Below are positions 12,901 through 15,396 of a stretch of DNA of 15,396 bases, piece after piece. The DNA comes from an uncultured Christensenellaceae bacterium (GTDB lineage Bacteria > Bacillota > Clostridia > Christensenellales > Borkfalkiaceae), in contig CAJUOI010000035.1 of the NCBI GenBank assembly GCA_910588615.1, forward strand, positions 1 through 15,396, given 5' to 3'. The position numbers and the translations under genes were made by a program. Below the pieces are notes generated by a model, which saw only the letters and a list, made by a program, of their open reading frames with translations, did no database searches and was not told the DNA's origin. The first letter of the stretch is position 1; every line of letters starts with the position of its first letter.

Positions 12901-15396
12901 GGAGCGTACACGGCGCTCAGCGCGTTGAAGAACGGCGATTTGCTGGTGGAGGCGCTCTACGACAGCGACGAAGGGGAAATCAAGCGCATACTCAACTTAA
13001 AGAGCGCGGACGTTACGGACGGATACACGCTTGCGTACGCGCTCGGCGACGGACAGCTGCACGTATCCACCCGTACGAGCGGCGGAGCGGATCCCGTGGC
13101 GGGCAATATCGTTACCGTAACCTACGAATACAAGGGCACGATCCGGCGCGTGAACGTAACGTTAAACGTGCAGGCAAAGAGGGCGGATACCTCCGAGCTC
13201 GAATTCCGCGACAAAGTGGCGGAGGAGACGAAGAACGCGATCGAAATCGACCGCATTCCGCAGTCGTCGCTGCCTACGGGCATCACGAGCGTGGAATATA
13301 TCTACACGAACACGAAGACGCAGGTTGTGGGTCCTGCGATCGAGATCGGCGAATACCGAGTGGAAGCGCGCTTTATAACGTCGAGCGACGACTACGTAGC
13401 GGACAGCCGCTTTGCGACCCTCGTGATCAAAATGCAGCTGATCGCGGTAAAAGTAACGTGGAGCGCGGAAAACAGCTTCGACTATACGGGTTACGACCAG
13501 CACCCCGTTGCCACCGTTACCGTGGCGGAAACGGGCGAGCAGATCGGGGAGGCGTACTATTCCTACCTTGGCGCGAAGAACGAGACGGAGTTTATCAACG
13601 CGGGATCGTACAACGTGAGCGTGGTGCTCAACCCGAACGGGGACTATAAGTTTGCGGCGGGAACGACGACCTCGATGCGGTTTACGATCAATAAGCTGAG
13701 CAAGAATAAACCTACGCTGTTAACGGGGGTAGACGCGTACGTATACGCGCCCGACACGCTGTTCCGATTCGAATACCGCCTCGACGGGTATGACCCCGAA
13801 TTCATGGAGTTTGAGGGAGTATACGAAACGACGAACGCAGGGAACTTCACGGCGCGCGTCGCGCTGATCGACAACGTAAACTACTACTGGACGGGCACGA
13901 GCCAGACGACGGCGTCGCAGCCGATCAGTTTCAGTTGGTCGGTTGCAAAGCTCAGCGTTCCCAAGCCGACTTTGCGTCAGGGGATAAGCTACGAGTTCAA
14001 CGAGAGCGAGTATTCGTTCAGCGAGCTGTTGGACGGGTTCGACGAATATACGATGACGCTTACGGGTACGACCTCGTCGGTGAACGCAGGGAACTTTACG
14101 GCGCGCGTAGCCCTCAGCGATACGGTAAACTACTATTGGGAGGGCACGTTGGCGTCGGGAACGGCGCAGCCGATCAACTTCTCGTGGTCGATCGCAAAGA
14201 AAGCGATAGCCGCGCCCGTCGTCATCGAGGGAAGCGAGTTGGTGTACACGGGTTACGAACAGGAGCTGCTGTCGGTGCTGGACGGCTTCGACGAGCTATT
14301 GATGAGCTTCGGCGGCACGTATACGGCGATGAAGGCGGGCAGCTACCGTGCGACGGTGTCCTTAAAGAACAGAACGAACTACTATTGGTCGGGAACTTCC
14401 GCAACGACGAACGCGCAGCCCGTGAATATCAGCTGGACGATCGCGAAGCTGAAGGTTGCCGCGCCGACGCTTGCAGGGGAAACGAGCTTCGTATACGACG
14501 GCAGCGAACACGCGATCGTAGACAGTCTGTCGGGCTTCGATGCGGGGTTCATGGCAATGGAAGGCGATCATACGAAAACGAACGCATGTACTACGAGCAC
14601 GGGCTACCGCGCGACCGTCAAGCTAACGGATACCGTGAACTACGAGTGGGAGGACGGCAAGACGCCTTCGTTTAACTGGTCTATCAGCAAGGCTACCGTA
14701 GCGAAGCCGACCTTCGGGGAAACGATATCGTACCCGTACAACGGCGAAACGCAGACGGTGAAGAGCGCGCTGTCCGGCTTCGACGAGGCTACGATGACGC
14801 TCGGCGGCACCTTCGAGAGCAAGAACGTATCCACGAGCGTGAGCGGGTTCAGCGCAAGGATCCAACTGAAAGACAAGAACAACTACGTCTGGGCGGACAA
14901 CAACAGCAACACGGACGTATCCGTGAATTGGAGTATCACGAAAATAGATTTGACGGTGGAGTGGGAGGACGTAGACACGTTTGAAACCACCGACACCACC
15001 CGCACGCCCAAGGTGGTGGGGTTATCGGGACTGGCGGCAACGGACAGCTACGTAACGAGCGACTTCGTGTACGGAGGAGACGTCAATAAAACCACCGTGG
15101 GCGGCTATATCGTCAAGGTAACCGTGAAGTCGGGTTGGGCGTCGAACTACAATATACTCAACGCGTCCAAGGGCTACCGAATCATACCCGCAGGGGCGAG
15201 TCTCGACGACCCGACGCTGCCGCAGATCCCGGACGTGCCGTTGGATCCGCCGACCGAACCCGGAGGAAACACCCCCGGAGGAAATACTCCGGGCGGAAAC
15301 CCGCCCGGCGGAACGACGGGCGACAAGCCTACGGATTCGTTCCTGCCCGAAAACCTGCCCTTGTGGCAGCTGATCGTGGGCGGAGTTTCCGTCGTG
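9904..15396 (+). CDS. Giant secreted surface/adhesin-like protein, 3' end missing
   Basis: The frame from ATG 9904 runs 1831 codons to the window edge without a stop, so the gene is cut by the window, not broken. Residues 1-31 are a signal peptide or anchor (KFSKRCGRAAK, then a hydrophobic core), with a possible cleavage near VGAA (46-49). Residues about 105-540 resemble GLUG/right-handed beta-helix surface proteins: RNPYVIDSYDKWITFAQ, GEFYGLGHTLSNITY and the GLUG-like YIGGIMGG and FIGGIVGV. Two InlB-type (Listeria-Bacteroides) repeats follow, about 559-640 ending FYAVWDI and about 914-985 ending SAEWKA, then MBG/Ig-like domains (about 1180-1262) and five tandem repeats (1266-1681). The end has a Pro/Gly-rich linker (about 1765-1815) and LPLWQLIVGGVSVV, apparently the start of a membrane anchor. 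It probably sits on the cell surface and binds host glycans, matrix or other cells; no catalytic motif is seen. Preceded by the M60 protease gene but separated by a terminator. Confidence 0.9.
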   Translation, partial: MKFSKRCGRAAKTASFVLCSVLFLFTLLLGSMQPIINYVKNHPIAVGAADDSDYAELNDNYSAFADGATYSYTDGTIVSEFVDQADGIGTDRTVVSIDRSHAHGTKRNPYVIDSYDKWITFAQENGYVHDSDPSYQYGYGKVWVLAVDIDFRNRAFLPVWAFGGEFYGLGHTLSNITYNYADLVGNRWANEELGMGVFCYTYTGNVFMPNPVVIADLNVDNYIFTNCSTYAGAITGRIAAHITWILNCHAKGTLDRSTACNKFVYWGGITSGPLNIFAPNVVGWGEYIASAYRCSADTKMNINEPSYDTDWYIGGIMGGAWVGCTSYVYDCYAKLTVNQNGSTGTFIGGIVGVLPSNNWNGTGGTHVIRECVANVIINFINWAPAGAFCANGAIFAIQAAGDPDGDRGGVYRPSAVNISCANSYGSTTINYTKSGGISGSYLAAGTKISRFFPIWSGRADGRDNQSAWKDRYATINLSNCYYSGNNSYAIASAITATDGGNFFVGTGSTYTASESGMYNLAKNSDALKTKIWEQKTSIGGTYGIANSPVKNTKITPEYTVGYYNLKMNGSEIIDEPLSGVASRTYTYGSMTTLSLAGVNDMEGRQFRGWTLDRTGNTEPVRSMSMTGMNGDLKFYAVWDITDSSATLSTVNNITEAEYGGTPIYLRANLITPSVSDPVVEFRWLKDGEVVSTATGMENNEYVLDSVGQSGEYSLEYTLSDKNYPLMRYEGAGQNALDLTITGKSTKLKRFTISSETPAYAGMTLENVKFVLVMTEENSTREVPGTARWEYTTGVVQPGSNTFNVIFTPEDLGNYKVMTVPVTFEAGSLKLTFNMDQVSTYFEVPLNYKGSYSATDIVKLFQDAFVAKIESDYSFETAVQRRTPRFNGMTAGDFNLTYENVTEDKTVEVTFVETFYTVILNPNNGEVSATLRDRYWGERLATPEYAYDGFILTGWYYTDASGQKRAWDFENDVVTSDLELSAEWKALNMKLKSLTATPALGAYTALSALKNGDLLVEALYDSDEGEIKRILNLKSADVTDGYTLAYALGDGQLHVSTRTSGGADPVAGNIVTVTYEYKGTIRRVNVTLNVQAKRADTSELEFRDKVAEETKNAIEIDRIPQSSLPTGITSVEYIYTNTKTQVVGPAIEIGEYRVEARFITSSDDYVADSRFATLVIKMQLIAVKVTWSAENSFDYTGYDQHPVATVTVAETGEQIGEAYYSYLGAKNETEFINAGSYNVSVVLNPNGDYKFAAGTTTSMRFTINKLSKNKPTLLTGVDAYVYAPDTLFRFEYRLDGYDPEFMEFEGVYETTNAGNFTARVALIDNVNYYWTGTSQTTASQPISFSWSVAKLSVPKPTLRQGISYEFNESEYSFSELLDGFDEYTMTLTGTTSSVNAGNFTARVALSDTVNYYWEGTLASGTAQPINFSWSIAKKAIAAPVVIEGSELVYTGYEQELLSVLDGFDELLMSFGGTYTAMKAGSYRATVSLKNRTNYYWSGTSATTNAQPVNISWTIAKLKVAAPTLAGETSFVYDGSEHAIVDSLSGFDAGFMAMEGDHTKTNACTTSTGYRATVKLTDTVNYEWEDGKTPSFNWSISKATVAKPTFGETISYPYNGETQTVKSALSGFDEATMTLGGTFESKNVSTSVSGFSARIQLKDKNNYVWADNNSNTDVSVNWSITKIDLTVEWEDVDTFETTDTTRTPKVVGLSGLAATDSYVTSDFVYGGDVNKTTVGGYIVKVTVKSGWASNYNILNASKGYRIIPAGASLDDPTLPQIPDVPLDPPTEPGGNTPGGNTPGGNPPGGTTGDKPTDSFLPENLPLWQLIVGGVSVV
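13699..14946 (+). repeat. Five tandem protein repeats of 81-85 residues
   Basis: Units run 13699-13953, 13954-14202, 14203-14451, 14452-14694 and 14695-14946 inside the giant surface-protein gene. Each starts near a Lys-Pro-Thr or Ala-Pro-Thr, has a central GFD (GYD in the first) followed by FM, TM or LM, then a Gly-rich turn, an NAG or KAG-like segment, NYYW or NYxW, and ends W(S/T)I(A/S)K or a close variant (SVAK in the first, SITK in the fifth). They resemble MBG/Ig-like stalk domains that lift a binding head off the cell. DNA identity between units is only moderate, so the array is old rather than newly amplified. Confidence 0.88.
15256..15324 (+). repeat. PGGN-type Pro/Gly-rich linker coding repeat
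   Basis: Short imperfect repeats of 15 bases encode PGGNT, PGGNT and PGGNP, then PGGTT, in the giant surface protein. They lie between the stalk domains and the putative membrane segment, where a flexible wall-spanning linker is expected. Confidence 0.85.

Noticed and set aside
12849..14675. Rightward open frames of 266 and 246 codons in another frame of the giant surface gene
   Set aside because: Their products are Arg/Gly-rich and low in complexity, as typical of shifted frames, while the main frame is continuous and shows real domain repeats.

Overview
The window looks like a chromosome segment from a Gram-positive, clostridial-type member of Bacillota, plausibly a gut commensal. The support is indirect: clear TTGACA/TATAAT-type promoters, purine-rich ribosome binding sites before nearly every gene, tRNAs with encoded CCA and clostridial/Bacillus-like Met tRNAs, a typical Firmicutes TilS, and two very large surface proteins of the kind found in mucus-associated Clostridia. 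No species can be named from the sequence alone. Layout: (1) Bases 1-1922 are one end of an integrated mobile element: a divergent promoter pair with dyads, a small XRE-type regulator (136-492) and a tyrosine recombinase (615-1796) that stops about 125 bases short of the 3' end of a tRNA-Glu gene. Three 11-bp direct repeats follow the integrase. The rest of the element must lie to the left of the window. (2) Bases 1923-2245 hold a leftward tRNA operon, fMet-Met-Glu, with a consensus promoter and an intrinsic terminator. (3) Bases 2296-4394 hold tilS, which appears to be transcribed from its own start codon (leaderless), then a gene for a membrane-tethered XRE-type regulator with its own promoter. 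(4) A leftward gene of unknown function (4443-4976) encodes a small membrane protein and ends in a strong terminator that faces the regulator gene. (5) Bases 5170-9552 hold a gene for a 1411-residue membrane-anchored M60/enhancin-like metalloprotease with an unusual Lys/Ala/Pro-rich N-terminal tail and carbohydrate-binding type domains, closed by a perfect bidirectional terminator. (6) The 399-base gap 9505-9903 is not empty: it has a consensus leftward promoter that would give a transcript of about 185 nt ending at that terminator (a candidate small RNA), a pair of 26-bp direct repeats flanking that promoter, a dyad over its -35 box, and a GC-rich hairpin. (7) From 9904 to the window end runs one uninterrupted reading frame of 1831 codons with no stop: a giant secreted surface protein with a signal peptide, a GLUG/beta-helix-like region, two InlB-type repeats, five tandem repeats of about 83 residues, a Pro/Gly-rich linker and the beginning of what looks like a C-terminal membrane anchor. 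Functionally, the right half is a cell-surface module: a membrane-tethered glycoprotein-directed protease next to a giant adhesin-like protein, which fits life on host mucus or another glycoprotein matrix (inference). The middle is housekeeping (initiator and elongator tRNA genes divergent from the tRNA-modifying enzyme TilS). The left part is mobile DNA that probably used the tRNA-Glu gene as its integration site. The least explained item is the 9513-9772 intergenic region with its candidate small RNA.
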